NCBI GenBank assembly: GCA_000787465.1
Contig: JSYX01000805.1
Location: 1-12,363 of the forward strand
Reading direction: 5' to 3'
Length of the DNA: 12,363 bases
From: Thermomucor indicae-seudaticae
Taxonomy: Eukaryota > Mucoromycota > Mucoromycetes > Mucorales > Lichtheimiaceae
The notes beneath the pieces are model-generated. The model worked only from the letters and a program-made list of their open reading frames with translations, had not been told where the DNA came from and made no database searches. A program made the translations under genes and the position numbers. Positions 1 through 9,450 of the stretch are shown one piece after another. Position 1 is the first letter of the stretch; each line of letters begins with the position of its first letter.

Positions 1-2812
1 GTCTTTGACCTCGCTGGCTTATAGGTAGTAATGGTGACGGGTGAGTGAATCCGCGCAATAGGTAAGATGGAGTGTCTATCAGGGAGATGAAACCTGTCTT
101 TCCAGAGCTCGACACCAGTGTTCTCAAACCCATGCTGCGCTTCATGCTCTTCGTACCAAAGTACAAATGCAAAATTGTAGCGAACAGGGCGGCCGGCAAA
201 AGGGAGGTCGTGGCTAAAAAAGTATTGCACTTGCCCCGGGCTAGCTTTGATGACACGCCGCGGGTACTCATGTATCGCTTGGATATAGGATCCTCATTTC
301 GTCTTGGCCAAACTGCTACAATAAAGTTGCCCATGGATAGTCACCGTTGGGAAGATCTCGACAACCGGAGAAACGACGGTCGAATTTGCTAAGGGTGACA
401 GGTAATCGCAGAAGTTGACATTGGTGTATGCAGCTTTGTCAAACTCCAGTAACTGCAAGTATTGAGTTCTAGTCATCTCTATCCGCTTACGCTTCAGTGG
501 CAAACTGTCTTCGGGTAGCTTTTCACTTCCGGTGGCGTGAGTTAAGAGAGACGACGTTTGGATAAACTCCTGGACATCAAAAGTATGAGCGGCAGTCAGA
601 GCATTGGACGTATTGCTGTTTAACAGGTTACGGATCATCGCAAGTTCATTGGCTGTCAGGTCATTACCAGCAGTGGACAGATAGTCATTTGCTCGTATCT
701 TCTCAATAAAGCTGCGCAGTATCTTTACTTCGAAGGAGTCTTTCCTGTTCGTGTCAATGCTTCCAAGCATGCCGTTGTAGCGCTCAAAGCTAAAAAACCA
801 GAACGCATAGATAGGGCCGTAATCCTTGATAATATTCTTCAAATGCAAATGAGGTGCATATTCGGCGTAATAAAAGCTTTGCCATTTGGATCTTTGCATC
901 CGATGCAGAAAGACAGCAAAGGGTCGTGAGCACTGTTAACTTCCTCTTGGCTTATGAACGGCTTGGTAAGGATACGGCATGCACCTGCAAACTTAAGCCA
1001 ATTGCGGTAACGCGTCTCAGGTAAGATTTTCTTCGGAAGAAACGGCGAAAGCAAGAGACACCAGGTCCTCCTTTCTGCTGCTTTCAGGTATGAGAATTCC
1101 GAACTTATTTTTGCCTTTGAGGGACTCATAACCTGGTGGTGCCAAAATTCCGTTCGCCAGGGTTTGCATCTTTTCCAACTGTTCTTTGCTGATTATACCG
1201 CCGTGGACCCATCTGTGCGCCATTCTTTTTGCGGTGTCGAAAAACAGATTATGCATGGGATCTATGATTGTGCCTCGGATGACATCATAATATTGCAAGC
1301 GATGGAGTTCTGACCATCGAGTGCCTGTTTCCGGTTCCACAGCCTTTTCTTCAGCAGCGGTTTCTGCTTCGCGCCATCTCTTTGCATCGCGCTCATTGTT
1401 TTCTTTCGTCCTTATTCTCCATTGTTGTACGTCGTGAAAACCAGAGAAGTCAACGCTGCCATTATCGTTCCTTGGGAAAGATCTATCGCACAAATGGTAG
1501 CCACGTGTGGTAGCATGCGAAGTGAAGCCATTTACTTTTCTTGCGGCCGGAAGATCACACGATGTTGAAAGGAGAGCAGCACGCACGATGATATCGCGGT
1601 GGGGGTACTTGTATGTTCTCGTTGGTATACCGTTGAACAATTCAATTAATTCGTCCACTAAAGGTGCGAGATAATTGTTGATGTCCAATATGTTTGGCTC
1701 CGTGGGTCCTGGCATGAGCCCAACGAGAATAATGTTTTCCAGTTTAAACCTCTCAGCTTGTGGCAGATTATTGATCAAAAGGTAAATTGCACAGCATGAA
1801 TACGGTATGCCTCGGAACGGTTGAAACCAGTCAACTCTTTAAGGTCAAAGCCATGACCGATCATCGTCAACGTACGCTTTTTCCGCATTCAATGGACCCT
1901 TTAGGGATTTCCACGCTGCGCTATCGAAGATGCCAAACATTGTTCGTTGCCAATCAAAGTTAACATTGGGCTTTTTCCATGCCGTTATCTTGTCCTCGAA
2001 TCCTGGTCTTTTGAAGAATTGCTTGACGTTGTGGATGACTGAATTAGACGCAAATTCTTTCTGTGGTCTCTTCGAAAGGCTATCATCGAAAAGAGGCGTG
2101 TTACAGACCTTTCGACGCGATTCGATGTTGTGGTTTCCAAAGCGAGTATAACTGCAAAAGCGAGGCGCAGATTCTGGCATGTACAAGCCATGGCACTTAG
2201 GGCAGACGATATACCTGCGTACATGATCCGTCAGTTGGTCAACTTTGATTTGCCGGCGAAGAGTTTCCAGTGTAATTGGAAATTGGTAAGTTTGGCCGAG
2301 AGAGAAAAGCATCATATTGAAAAACGTGAGAAGCACTGTTGCTGCCTGGATAGAAAGGAAGAGCCTTTGGAAGAATCCGAGAAAAATGGCCATGAATTTG
2401 AAAAGATTTTGGATGTTGCTTCGGCCTGAGCTCCGTTCTTGTTCTGTGCTGTTTTCGCCTGTGTTTTCTCCATGCTGAGCGGTGTTTTGGCTGGATGTAT
2501 CTGCTTGTTGAATGTACTGTTTTCATCAACTTGAGCGGAAAGGGAAAACACCGAATATATTGCCTCTGTACCTCCTGACTCGGTCTGCGAGCCACTGCTC
2601 CGGTATTGACCATATTCAAGCTATAGAGTCATGTCCTCATCGCCATAAGCGCTTTCTGCTTCTGATGCGTAAGCCATTTCAACGTCCTCATTGTCCAATT
2701 CGATGTCATCGCATGAACTACCGCTAGGAAAAGCTACTGTGCATCGTAAAGTCAATTAGCTACGAATTCCATACCGTGGAGACTAACAACTACCGTCGTC
2801 AGAGTTCGACAT
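1..2812 (-). pseudogene. Decayed CACTA/EnSpm (Tnp2-like) transposase, C-terminus cut by window edge
   Basis: The family cuts and pastes CACTA-type DNA transposons. The reading starts at ATG 2812 with an acidic leader. A zinc-knuckle-like CPKCHGLY follows at about 2204-2181, then VDWFQPF near 1830. The conserved ENIILVGLMPGPTEP block is near 1735-1690, GFTSHATTRG near 1525, DPMHNLF near 1253, FSFERYNG near 794-771, and PGQVQYFFSH near 240-211. ILPIARIHS lies close to the left edge, where the frame is still open. Lesions visible: stops in the leader (first at 2785-2783, another near 2620), a frame change near 2420, TGA 1847-1845 and TAA 1841-1839, frame changes near 1115 and 860, and TGA 294-296. 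The order and spacing of blocks match fungal Tnp2-domain proteins, so the family call is firm and the gene is dead. Whether a leader intron explains the first stops is unclear. Confidence 0.9.
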
Positions 2813-3144
2813 CTCGCGGGACTCTGTTTGCGTCTCAGGCAATTGCGATGGCAAGTTTGAGTTGCTTCCTAGAAAATAGCATAAGGATGCTAAGCACCGT
2901 AGTTGAGCCTTCGTAGTGCATAACATCACTGACCCTCAAGCTCTGCACGCTTGGCAGCGCGCTTCTCGTCTCTACGCTTGTGATTATAATACGTTTGCTG
3001 TGCTTGCATAACGTAACGTCGTTTGCTCTTCGAACAAACACTGCATTCGCATTTGTACGTATATTGATTTGCCTATTGGCTGCGCTTTTTTCCATAGAAG
3101 TCGAAATGAATGGGGGTAAAACAGAAAGAAACAGGCTTTTAGAG
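2813..3144. other. Non-coding stretch upstream of the Tnp2 relic
   Basis: This is the 5' side of the decayed transposase. The minus-strand open frame here has no recognisable motif and looks like chance. No TATA box is convincing and no element terminus could be confirmed. Confidence 0.4.
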
Positions 3145-3337
3145 ACAACGTAAGACGTGCTTTTTATTTTGTGCTACTTGGTGTAGGGTCTATCACTAAG
3201 TTCTGCCTTGGAACAATTTTGGTAGAACATTCTGTCTTGTGCTATCAATTCTACCTTGGTAACATTTCTTGGAATTAGCTGGGTCCCAAAAATTCTACCT
3301 TTGTAACCTGTTGGTAGAATTTACCATTTTACGTTGT
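3145..3337. repeat. 193-bp repeat island with imperfect inverted ends, MITE-like
   Basis: The left end reads ACAACGTAA (3145-3153) and the right end TTACGTTGT (3329-3337), a perfect 9-bp inverted repeat. Inside are two copies of GGTAGAA and two of TTCTACC in opposite orientations, plus a diverged TTCTGCC. This resembles the architecture of a small non-autonomous DNA transposon with subterminal transposase-binding motifs. I found no clear target-site duplication, so the boundaries are tentative. Confidence 0.4.
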
Positions 3338-3639
3338 GCGAGCGACATTGTTAATTAAATGGTATAGCGAATGACCAAAAAAGCTCCGGAGGCTGTAAAG
3401 GGTCATGGCAAACTCACTTGCACCATATTGACCGCGGAATCCTGCAAGCGAGCTAGGATCATCAGCAACTCTATCCCCAAGCTCCTGGAGGATGCAACTT
3501 GAGATAGATCAATGGCTACGACAAATTCAAGGGCATTGACGAAGATCAGGAAGCCTGTCGAGTCCTTAACGGACATGGGCAATGCAATGCCATGTCAATC
3601 GACAGTAGGGCTCCGAATTAGATTTGTTTTGAAATTTGA
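3338..3639. other. Non-coding stretch, no gene recognised
   Basis: Short open frames exist, for example from ATG 3371 for 43 codons, but none continues and none carries a domain I can defend. A few residues after 3450 faintly recall a Ty1/copia gag N-terminus across a frame change. That similarity is too weak to call. Confidence 0.3.
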
Positions 3640-3900
3640 TCTGATTCTGATTTTTTGAGGTCAGTTGGTCAATGTCAGATCATATGTCAGATTTTTTGAG
3701 GTCAGTTGATCAGTGTCAGATCAGATGTCAGACTTTTTTGGAGGCTCGGGTCAGTGTCAGATCAAATATCAGCTTTTGTTGAGGGTCAGGTCAGTGTCAG
3801 ATCAAATATCGGTTTTTTTCGGAGGTTCACATCGGTATCAGATCAAATTAACAGTTTTCTGGTCAGTGCCAGATCGTACTACTAGGTCGCAGCCGGGGTC
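3640..3900. repeat. Minisatellite, about six copies of a 40-41 bp unit
   Basis: Successive copies of a T-run followed by GAGG start at 3649, 3690, 3731, about 3771, about 3811 and about 3851, a period of 40-41 bp. Each unit also carries GTCAGTGTCAGATCA or a variant. Copies 2 to 4 are most alike, and the array decays at both ends. The period is not a multiple of three. The plus-strand open frame across it (3713-3907, with repeated SDQ residues) is therefore most likely a by-product of the repeat. Confidence 0.85.
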
Positions 3901-4043
3901 AGATTAAAAAATAGAGCAGTTAAACGTGCTTAGTATCAGATATACGACGGGCACGAACTAGTATAGATAATGTAGTCAATTACGTAGGATAGGGTTTATA
4001 GCAGTTAACAAATCAATCGTGGCAGGCATCACAGCCTAAGTTC

Positions 4044-4683
4044 ATGCGATCAATTGCATGGACAATTCATTTGATGGGCCAGTTGTTTGAGGGTATCGAA
4101 TCGAATGATCACTTTCCTAAAGGATGGTTCCCATATTATCGTCAAGTGACCCGGTTGCTACGACGCACGGTAAGTACATTGAAGTGGCTTCGAAGACCAT
4201 TTCGGGTATCGATAATATAAAGCAAGATATTTACATAGCAAAGTGGTGCAGCTATGCGTACATTGGCAATGCTTAAGCGCGAGCGATCGCTAATGCCTTT
4301 CGTGATTACAACTGCGACCTTCCAGCAAAGCTTTAGCAGTCTTGATCAAGGTATTGACTATCGGTTATAGGGTACGCCGTGGAACAGAAACCCTCACAGC
4401 TGATGTCGAGTCGGATACGAAAAGATCAAGATCGCTGGGCCGATTTCTGCGTCACTGCATCTGGCAATGCCAATTCTGGTTATCTAATTGCGAAGTACAA
4501 ATAGCGCACGAAAGCATTAGTTTTGACTTCTTTTTCTACAAGTGCACGATGCACATAGCTACCGGTCGAGGCAAGCTTAGCAGAAGTCATAAAAAAAGGC
4601 CGTCCTTTTCATTTTTTAGTTTTCCGCGGTCTTCTGAGTTGATGACTCTTCCTTTTGGCCTTGTTGGGACGAAGTACCTGTAA
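4044..4683 (+). CDS. Possible spliced gene of unknown function
   Basis: I do not recognise this product. Exon 1 runs from ATG 4044 to 4169 (42 codons, starting MRSIAWTIHLMGQLFEG) and ends at a consensus GTAAGT donor. Intron 1 is 4170-4238 (69 nt, acceptor TTTACATAG). Exon 2, 4239-4350, is fully open and includes PFVITTATFQQSF. A 49-nt intron, 4351-4399 (GTATTG to CCTCACAG), keeps the frame into exon 3, which ends at TAA 4681-4683 and gives about 173 residues. Without intron 2 the frame stops at TAG 4368-4370. Frame conservation across the first intron supports coding. The basic, phenylalanine-rich C-terminus is less convincing. It converges on the hAT gene, whose stop lies 187 bp away. It could be a relic. 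Confidence 0.35.
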
Positions 4684-4859
4684 AGCCGGCGATGACTGCA
4701 CTGATGAAGGTTGCATCTGTTATGAATCCTTAGTTATGTCGCCATTCAGCAATGAACTAGTTCTCCTCAACCGCGACAGCAAATTGTTTACAGCGAGCAA
4801 GGCGCTCAATATTCTTATTCAAGAGGAAAAGTTCGAGTGTTTCTGTTTGATGAAATGTG

Positions 4860-4865
4860 TTTATT
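4860..4865 (-). terminator. AATAAA polyadenylation signal of the hAT gene
   Basis: AATAAA on the minus strand lies 5 nt after the transposase stop codon. The position is close to the stop but usable in a fungus. Assignment is by motif and location only. Confidence 0.4.
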
Positions 4866-4869
4866 CACG

Positions 4870-7834
4870 TCATTCTTGTATGTCTTCTAAGTATATGTTG
4901 CTGACTATGGTTTCATATCTATTACGGATTCGACTTTTTTCGAGCATGCACGCTCGGATTGTCTCGGGCTTCATGGAGCAAGGATTATAGGGTAACAGAT
5001 TGCGAGCACTGGAAAAAAGTCGTTCTACTGGGATACTGGTGCCTGTGAACGAAAAAAGAAAAAATGGTGAAACTCAAGAAAACGGACGCAGACCATTTGC
5101 GTTCAGCGTACCAGGAATTGCAAGGTAGCCCTTTGCAACCGCGCACAATACTGGGAACTCACTGTTCTTGTCTTTCCACCAGATCAAAATATTGTCCACC
5201 AGTACTGGCTCTTGCTGCAAGCATAGCTCCAGCTCGTCGATCTTCTCCACCCTTCTGCGCTTCTTCATCCACTTATACTTGTTCTGCAACGGTCGTTCTT
5301 CACTGATTTCGTCACTGTTCCGGCCACTACCTTCTGTGGTTGATTCATCTTCCACGTGGCTCGCGTTGTTGTCTTGATGGGGGAAGAACGCCTTGTACTC
5401 GTCGAATACCTCCCGCATCTGCTTCTTGCATTGGTCAGTCCAGTACCCACTCCAGTTGTGCTCCTTGTGGTATTCGAGTTTCATTCCGGGATCCAGTACT
5501 ATTATGCTTAAAGTTAGCAGAAAATGGTGGCATGCACAGCGAAAGGCACTTACTCGTGCTGACAGAATAAAAGCTTGCTGTGGCCTGGGAATAAAACTCG
5601 CGTAGCTTTTCGTATGCGGCCGTTGCGGCTATTTTGATTTCCATGGTCTCCACTGACAAGTTCTCCCGCCGGTCCATCAGGAAATTGTACGCGGGGTTAA
5701 CCGTTGGCAGGGTAGGTATCGGCTTCCCGAAACTGTTTTGGTTACGAATTTAAAGGCCTGAACACAGATTAGCGTATGAAAATTAAAGTGAAGCAAACAC
5801 TGCAAAAAATCCCCTATGTTACCGAAATGTTACATGGTAACATTTTTCGGCACGCCGACATGTTACCGACATGCTATCAGCATGTTACTACGGTAATATG
5901 AGTTATGGCATGTTACCAAATTGTTACCAGGTTTCTACAACTTTGGCATGCATTATTGCGTGCTCCCAGTATGTTAGCGGAACGTTACAAGGTTAGGATG
6001 GACTCCTGCGTCTTACTAAAATGTGGCCAAAGTGTTATGCTCGCGCTATGCTGGTAATATTGCGATATGTCAGATGGTAACATGCCAAAAGTTACCATGG
6101 TCAAAACGCATGTGTTACTGCGTAACATTTGGTTCAGATGGCCATTTGCTACCAAAATGTTATCCGAACATTACCATGGTGACAGGTAGCCCTTTTTGCA
6201 GTGAAAGGGACACTACTTACAGACAAAAGCTTCTTCAGTTTCTCCAAAATCGTCCATTCGGTACGAAGAAGCATGTGCTCGTCCAGTTCGGGATGTTTGT
6301 CGACAACAGTTTTGATCGCCGGCAACAGAGCCGAAGCAACTTCAATCATATCATATGTCGAATTCCATCTGGTCTTAATGTTCAAGGCGGGTTCCAGAGG
6401 CTTCTCTTGTGATTGTCGTATGAATTTACCTTATCAACGAATGACTTCACTGTGCCTTCATTTTGGTGCGTGGCTGCTTCTTCCTCTTCATTTTCTTTTA
6501 ATCTCAGGGTGTCCATCGCCGCCTGTACCGCCAAATTCATTATATGCGCCAGACATCGGCAGTAGCTCTTCTCCTTGTTGAACCCCAAATGAGCCCATCT
6601 ACTCTCCAAGATTTCCATCATCCTGATAACGTTTGCCGCGTTGTCTGTTGTAATAGCCAAGACCTAATAGCATATGAATTTAGTGTCACAATCACAAAGG
6701 GATATTCTCGAGCCACTTAGCGCTTACCTTCTCCTGGATGTTCAACGCTTCCATCGAGCTTGCATATGCGGCTGCGATAGCCTCGCCAGTGTGTCTTCCC
6801 TGGACGCGCACGAAATCCAAGACTAGAGATTTTATGGTCCAGGTTTCATCGATGTAATGTCCGGTTATTCCCATGAATCCATAGTGGTTTGGCGAGGTCC
6901 AAAGATCCAGAGTAATCGAAATTCTAGAAGATTTCGTCTGTCAAAGGATGTCAGCACTGGTATGCGGCAACTATGCCTCAATAACAATAACTTTACCTGT
7001 AGCTTCTCGCATAGCGGCTGGTGGTTTCGCCGACAAGTCTATTATGTCGTTCCGGACGGTATCGGCACTCAAAAGCTTGACGGATTGGTTGCAGTATTCC
7101 AACATCCGCTTGAAGAAGACCGACTCCACAGTGACAAGCGGCATGTCATCAGCAACGATCCATTCGGTCAAAAGTTCCCGGAAGACTTCATTCGTAAACG
7201 GGCCGGTACGTACGTTTCCCTCGCTACAATGTGATATGATTTATCGTTATTGTTGTTTGTCAAGGCGAAAGCACATATTAGGACATACCTTTGAAGGAAC
7301 TTGCTCATAGCAATCGCACTTTTGCTGGCTATATGGAGAGTACATATGTAAGTAGGAAGAATGTCTTCACCGGGCAGAATCGCCTACCTTTTTGTTTTCC
7401 TTTCGGGTTCCTTTCATTGAGCTTTTCCCATTCTCTGAAGTGAGCGGCTCTCAAATGCTTCATCAATGAACTGGTGGTGCCCTGATAGTCAAGTAGAGAA
7501 TTGGACCTACAAGCGCACACTGTAAGAGCCTATTGTATATGCCAACAACAAGCGTGCGAACTTACTCATCCTTTTCGTTGCAAATATTGCATCTGATCTT
7601 CTTTGCTTCGGTGTTGTCCCAATTTTCCCGTTTGAAATATGCCCATACCGGGCTTTCATTCTTGCGCCTGGGACTAGCGTTAGCGGCAGGCGTTGCCTGG
7701 CTCCGGAATGGGACAGCTTGGATGGGCGGAGTGCCGGTCGAAGTCGAAGAACGGGATGAACTGCCGAAAGGCATGTTGGCGGTGGTCGAACTGGAAGCAG
7801 AGCCGGAAGCCTGGGACATGTTGTTGAAGGACAT
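4870..7834 (-). CDS. hAT-superfamily transposase with BED zinc finger, ten exons, slightly damaged
   Basis: Cut-and-paste DNA transposase. Exons on the minus strand: 7834-7566, 7506-7388, 7328-7289, 7223-6997, 6937-6728, 6663-6430, 6373-6221, 5757-5554, 5498-5112, 5042-4870; about 671 residues, normal for the family. After a Ser/Thr-rich leader comes a BED finger with C82/C85 (CNIC) and H107/H112 (HLRAAH), split by intron 1. Next are WIVADDMP (about 162), LDLWTSPNHYGFMGITGHYI (about 227-247), TTDNAANV (D295), CRCLAHIMNL (323-332), TRWNSTYDM (367), LDPGMKLEY (exon 9 start), and the C-terminal dimerisation block with ILIWWKDKNSEFP and AIPGTSIPVERLFSSARN across intron 9. Lesions: one extra base near 6929 exposing TAG 6926-6924, and one missing base near 5717. 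Start: first ATG after the TATA box. Element ends and 8-bp duplication were not found. Confidence 0.93.
5758..6220 (-). other. Intron 7 of the hAT gene, enlarged by a MITE
   Basis: The donor GTAAGT follows the LKKLLS codons of exon 7. The acceptor TGTTCAG, with branch-like GCTAAT 8 nt before it, precedes GCCTTTAAATTC of exon 8, which resumes the hAT reading (AFKFVTKTVSGSRY). Length is 463 nt against 55-69 nt for the other introns. Removing the MITE and one AAA copy leaves 54 nt, so the original intron was normal-sized. Confidence 0.85.
5798..6203. mobile_element. 406-bp MITE with CACTGCAAAAA terminal inverted repeats
   Basis: The left end reads CACTGCAAAAAA and the right end TTTTTGCAGTG, an 11-bp inverted repeat. 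Both sides are flanked by AAA (5795-5797 and 6204-6206), which fits a 3-bp target duplication. CACT-type ends with 3-bp duplications are the mark of the CACTA superfamily. The interior has nine GTTAC and three GTAAC motifs, often as ATGTTACC or GGTAACAT, and encodes nothing. The open frames crossing it are chance. It sits inside intron 7 of the hAT gene, so it inserted after that gene copy was in place. Mobilisation by a CACTA transposase is inferred from the ends, not shown. Confidence 0.85.
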
Positions 7835-7908
7835 ATTGGAAGGTATGCCTGAAAACAAGAAAGACTTGTAAAAAAAGATATGCAGAAGATGTGTTATTAT
7901 CGAGAACC

Positions 7909-7916
7909 CTTTTATA
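7909..7916 (-). promoter_or_regulatory. TATA box of the hAT transposase gene
   Basis: TATAAAAG on the minus strand lies about 75 nt upstream of the ATG at 7834. That leaves room for a start site about 30 nt downstream and a short leader. It supports choosing the ATG at 7834 rather than the upstream in-frame ATG at 7984. Confidence 0.55.
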
Positions 7917-8028
7917 TCTTCCCCTGGAACGGCAATGGAAAAATATTTAACTGATATTGAGACAGCTATCTTGAAAGGAACCAATTGTCATGATGGTCGC
8001 TGGGTCTTTTCGGATCAGGAACAGTCAG

Positions 8029-8318
8029 CGGTTGGTTTCAGGTTACTGTACCTTAATCTAATTCGTTCCATGACGAAAAAGTTTTTTTTCCATCCATACC
8101 ATTGGTTACCAAGGAACCAGTATCACCTCATGATATTCGAGAAATATCTTTCACGGACCATGATAAAGTGAATGGTTGGTTCGAGATTGTTGTACCGTGA
8201 TCTAATTCGTTCTACAGCTAACCTGATTGGTGATCCAGGAACCGGTATCATCTCACGATATATGGAAAATTTCTTTCATGGATAGTGGTAAAGTCATCCT
8301 TTTTATTAATATAGCAAT
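8029..8318. repeat. Tandem duplication of about 145 bp upstream of the hAT promoter
   Basis: Copy 1 begins CGGTTGGTTT at 8029, copy 2 TGGTTGGTTC at 8173, and a third start CGGTTGGTTC occurs at 8319 but soon loses similarity. Shared blocks in order are TGTACC, ATCTAATTCGTTC, ATTGGT, AGGAACC, GTATCA, CTCA, GATAT, CTTTCA, GGA and TAAAGT. Copy 1 has a T-rich stretch that copy 2 lacks. Located 5' of a transposase gene, it could be subterminal repeat sequence of the hAT element or upstream regulatory DNA. Confidence 0.75.
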
Positions 8319-8329
8319 CGGTTGGTTCT

Positions 8330-8888
8330 TCAATAGCAATACTTTTTTCGGCTGCACTGACAGGTACCACTAAATTAATCCAGATTTTCGGAATCGGCAA
8401 AGATCGGTATTTATCCTAAAATGTAAATCCGAACCTTGATCCGACGGTCGGCAAAACATTTATCTTATCCAGGATGACTGGTGTCGTCCAATGCTCCTCA
8501 CGATCTCCTCTACTCAATCGATTGATTAGTCAATCCGAAACCATCCGTCTCCTAAACGTTGTATGTATTATTCCGAACTGCTTAATAAGTGGAAGGCAAA
8601 AAGAATAGGAAAGCAGAACACCATCTAAACATTTGGTTTTGCCGATATGAAAACATAACTCTCATGCGTCTTGACAGTTCAAACGAAGTTGACTTTAACC
8701 CTTTTTGAAGTCAATTGACAGAACCGAGAAATTGGCACGATGCATGTTTAAAAAGCTTGCATAATCCAAAACCATCAAGACCAATAAACGTCCAGTCGCT
8801 TTTTCTAATATGGCCCTATTTGTTGTACTCCATGCACAGTATGGGCCATACCAAATACATATTGTGAAAACCAATAGAATCGGTCGTA
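8330..8888. other. Non-coding AT-rich stretch with two small inverted repeats
   Basis: No open frame of interest was found. Two perfect short inverted repeats are visible: TTGACTT/AAGTCAA at 8689-8714 and TATGGCCC/GGGCCATA at 8809-8850. Neither has the flanks of a transposon end or the shape of a known RNA gene. Confidence 0.35.
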
Positions 8889-9240
8889 ATGGACAAGAGA
8901 TACCTGCTCGTCTAATGCAGTTCTAGTTCTAGCGTGACGGGGTTCGCCAGCGAACTTTTTAAAACCCTTGTGCATAATCTTCTAGCCCCAGCTGATCGTC
9001 GTCATGGCAATGCTGAATATGTCAAGTCTTTACAGTCTCCTAATCTTCAAACGCTTGTGTGCGGACCACCATTCTTGCCATTTAGTCCATCCCTTCACGG
9101 AAAGTCCAAGCGAGCTTCTCTTCTGACGATCGTCACAATGCTGGCTTTGAAGGAAAAGTAGTTTCTAAGTTCGAACAGTCGTACAAGAAGCGACTTATCT
9201 GTAACGTGCATATGGAGTTGAAAAGTCGCGGCTGAACTTG
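8889..9240 (+). pseudogene. Coding-like fragment of unknown family
   Basis: From ATG 8889 the frame reads MDKRYLLV, meets TAA 8913-8915, then stays open in the same frame to TAG 9159-9161. The open part includes VTGFASELFKTLV (8934-8972). The overlapping frame downstream of about 9090 reads GKVVSKFEQSYKKRLI and is followed by a possible 52-nt intron (GTAACG donor near 9201, CTAAT branch, TTTAAG acceptor). The broken frames suggest a relic or an incompletely resolved multi-exon gene. No family is recognised. VTGFASEL recurs 798 bp downstream. Confidence 0.3.
8934..8971 (+). repeat. Direct repeat copy A with perfect palindrome core
   Basis: A 38-bp segment matches 9732-9769 at 34 positions by eye. 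It contains the palindrome GTTCGCCAGCGAAC at 8942-8955. Both copies are in the frame that reads VTGFASEL. Confidence 0.7.
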
Positions 9241-9299
9241 CTAATCTTTAAGTCGCCAGAGAGCCGATCTCAGAAGCTTATCCATCGCACATCGACATG

Positions 9300-9450
9300 C
9301 TTTAGTCAAAGATAAAAGAACAACAAACACTATTAGAGACTTTGAGCAGCTTGTAACAATCAATGAGCAAGCCAAATATAAATACCAGCGTACGCGATGT
9401 CGACAGGCTGCTGCAAAGCGCTCTTATGCTTTCATCAGAGGCAACTGAAG
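9300..9450 (+). other. Open coding-like segment, unassigned
   Basis: One plus-strand frame is open here and reads VKDKRTTNTIRDFEQLVTI and onward to TGA at 9448-9450. The basic, charged composition looks protein-like. No start, splice sites or family could be assigned. It may belong with the flanking fragments that carry VTGFASEL. Confidence 0.25.

Noticed and set aside
2889..2918. TAGTG at 2914-2918 as right terminus of the CACTA element carrying the Tnp2 relic
   Set aside because: The matching left end is outside the window and five bases are too few to call an end.
3371..3600. Possible Ty1/copia gag remnant (IPKLLEDAT followed by IDQWLRQIQG after a frame change)
   Set aside because: Only about 20 residues resemble the family, a frame change is needed, and no protease, integrase or reverse transcriptase sequence is nearby.
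3713..3907. Plus-strand frame with repeated SDQ residues
   Set aside because: It is the translation of a 40-41 bp minisatellite whose period is not a multiple of three.
4655..4990. Plus-strand 111-codon open frame
   Set aside because: It lies mostly opposite the last exon and 3' end of the hAT gene, where the minus strand carries the conserved family motif.
4986..5020. GCACTGGAAAAAAG as hAT terminal repeat
   Set aside because: It is inside the C-terminal exon of the transposase, and no inverted partner was found beyond 7834.
6023..6412. Plus-strand open frame through the MITE
   Set aside because: It spans the MITE edge and the antisense of hAT exon 7, so it is a chance frame.
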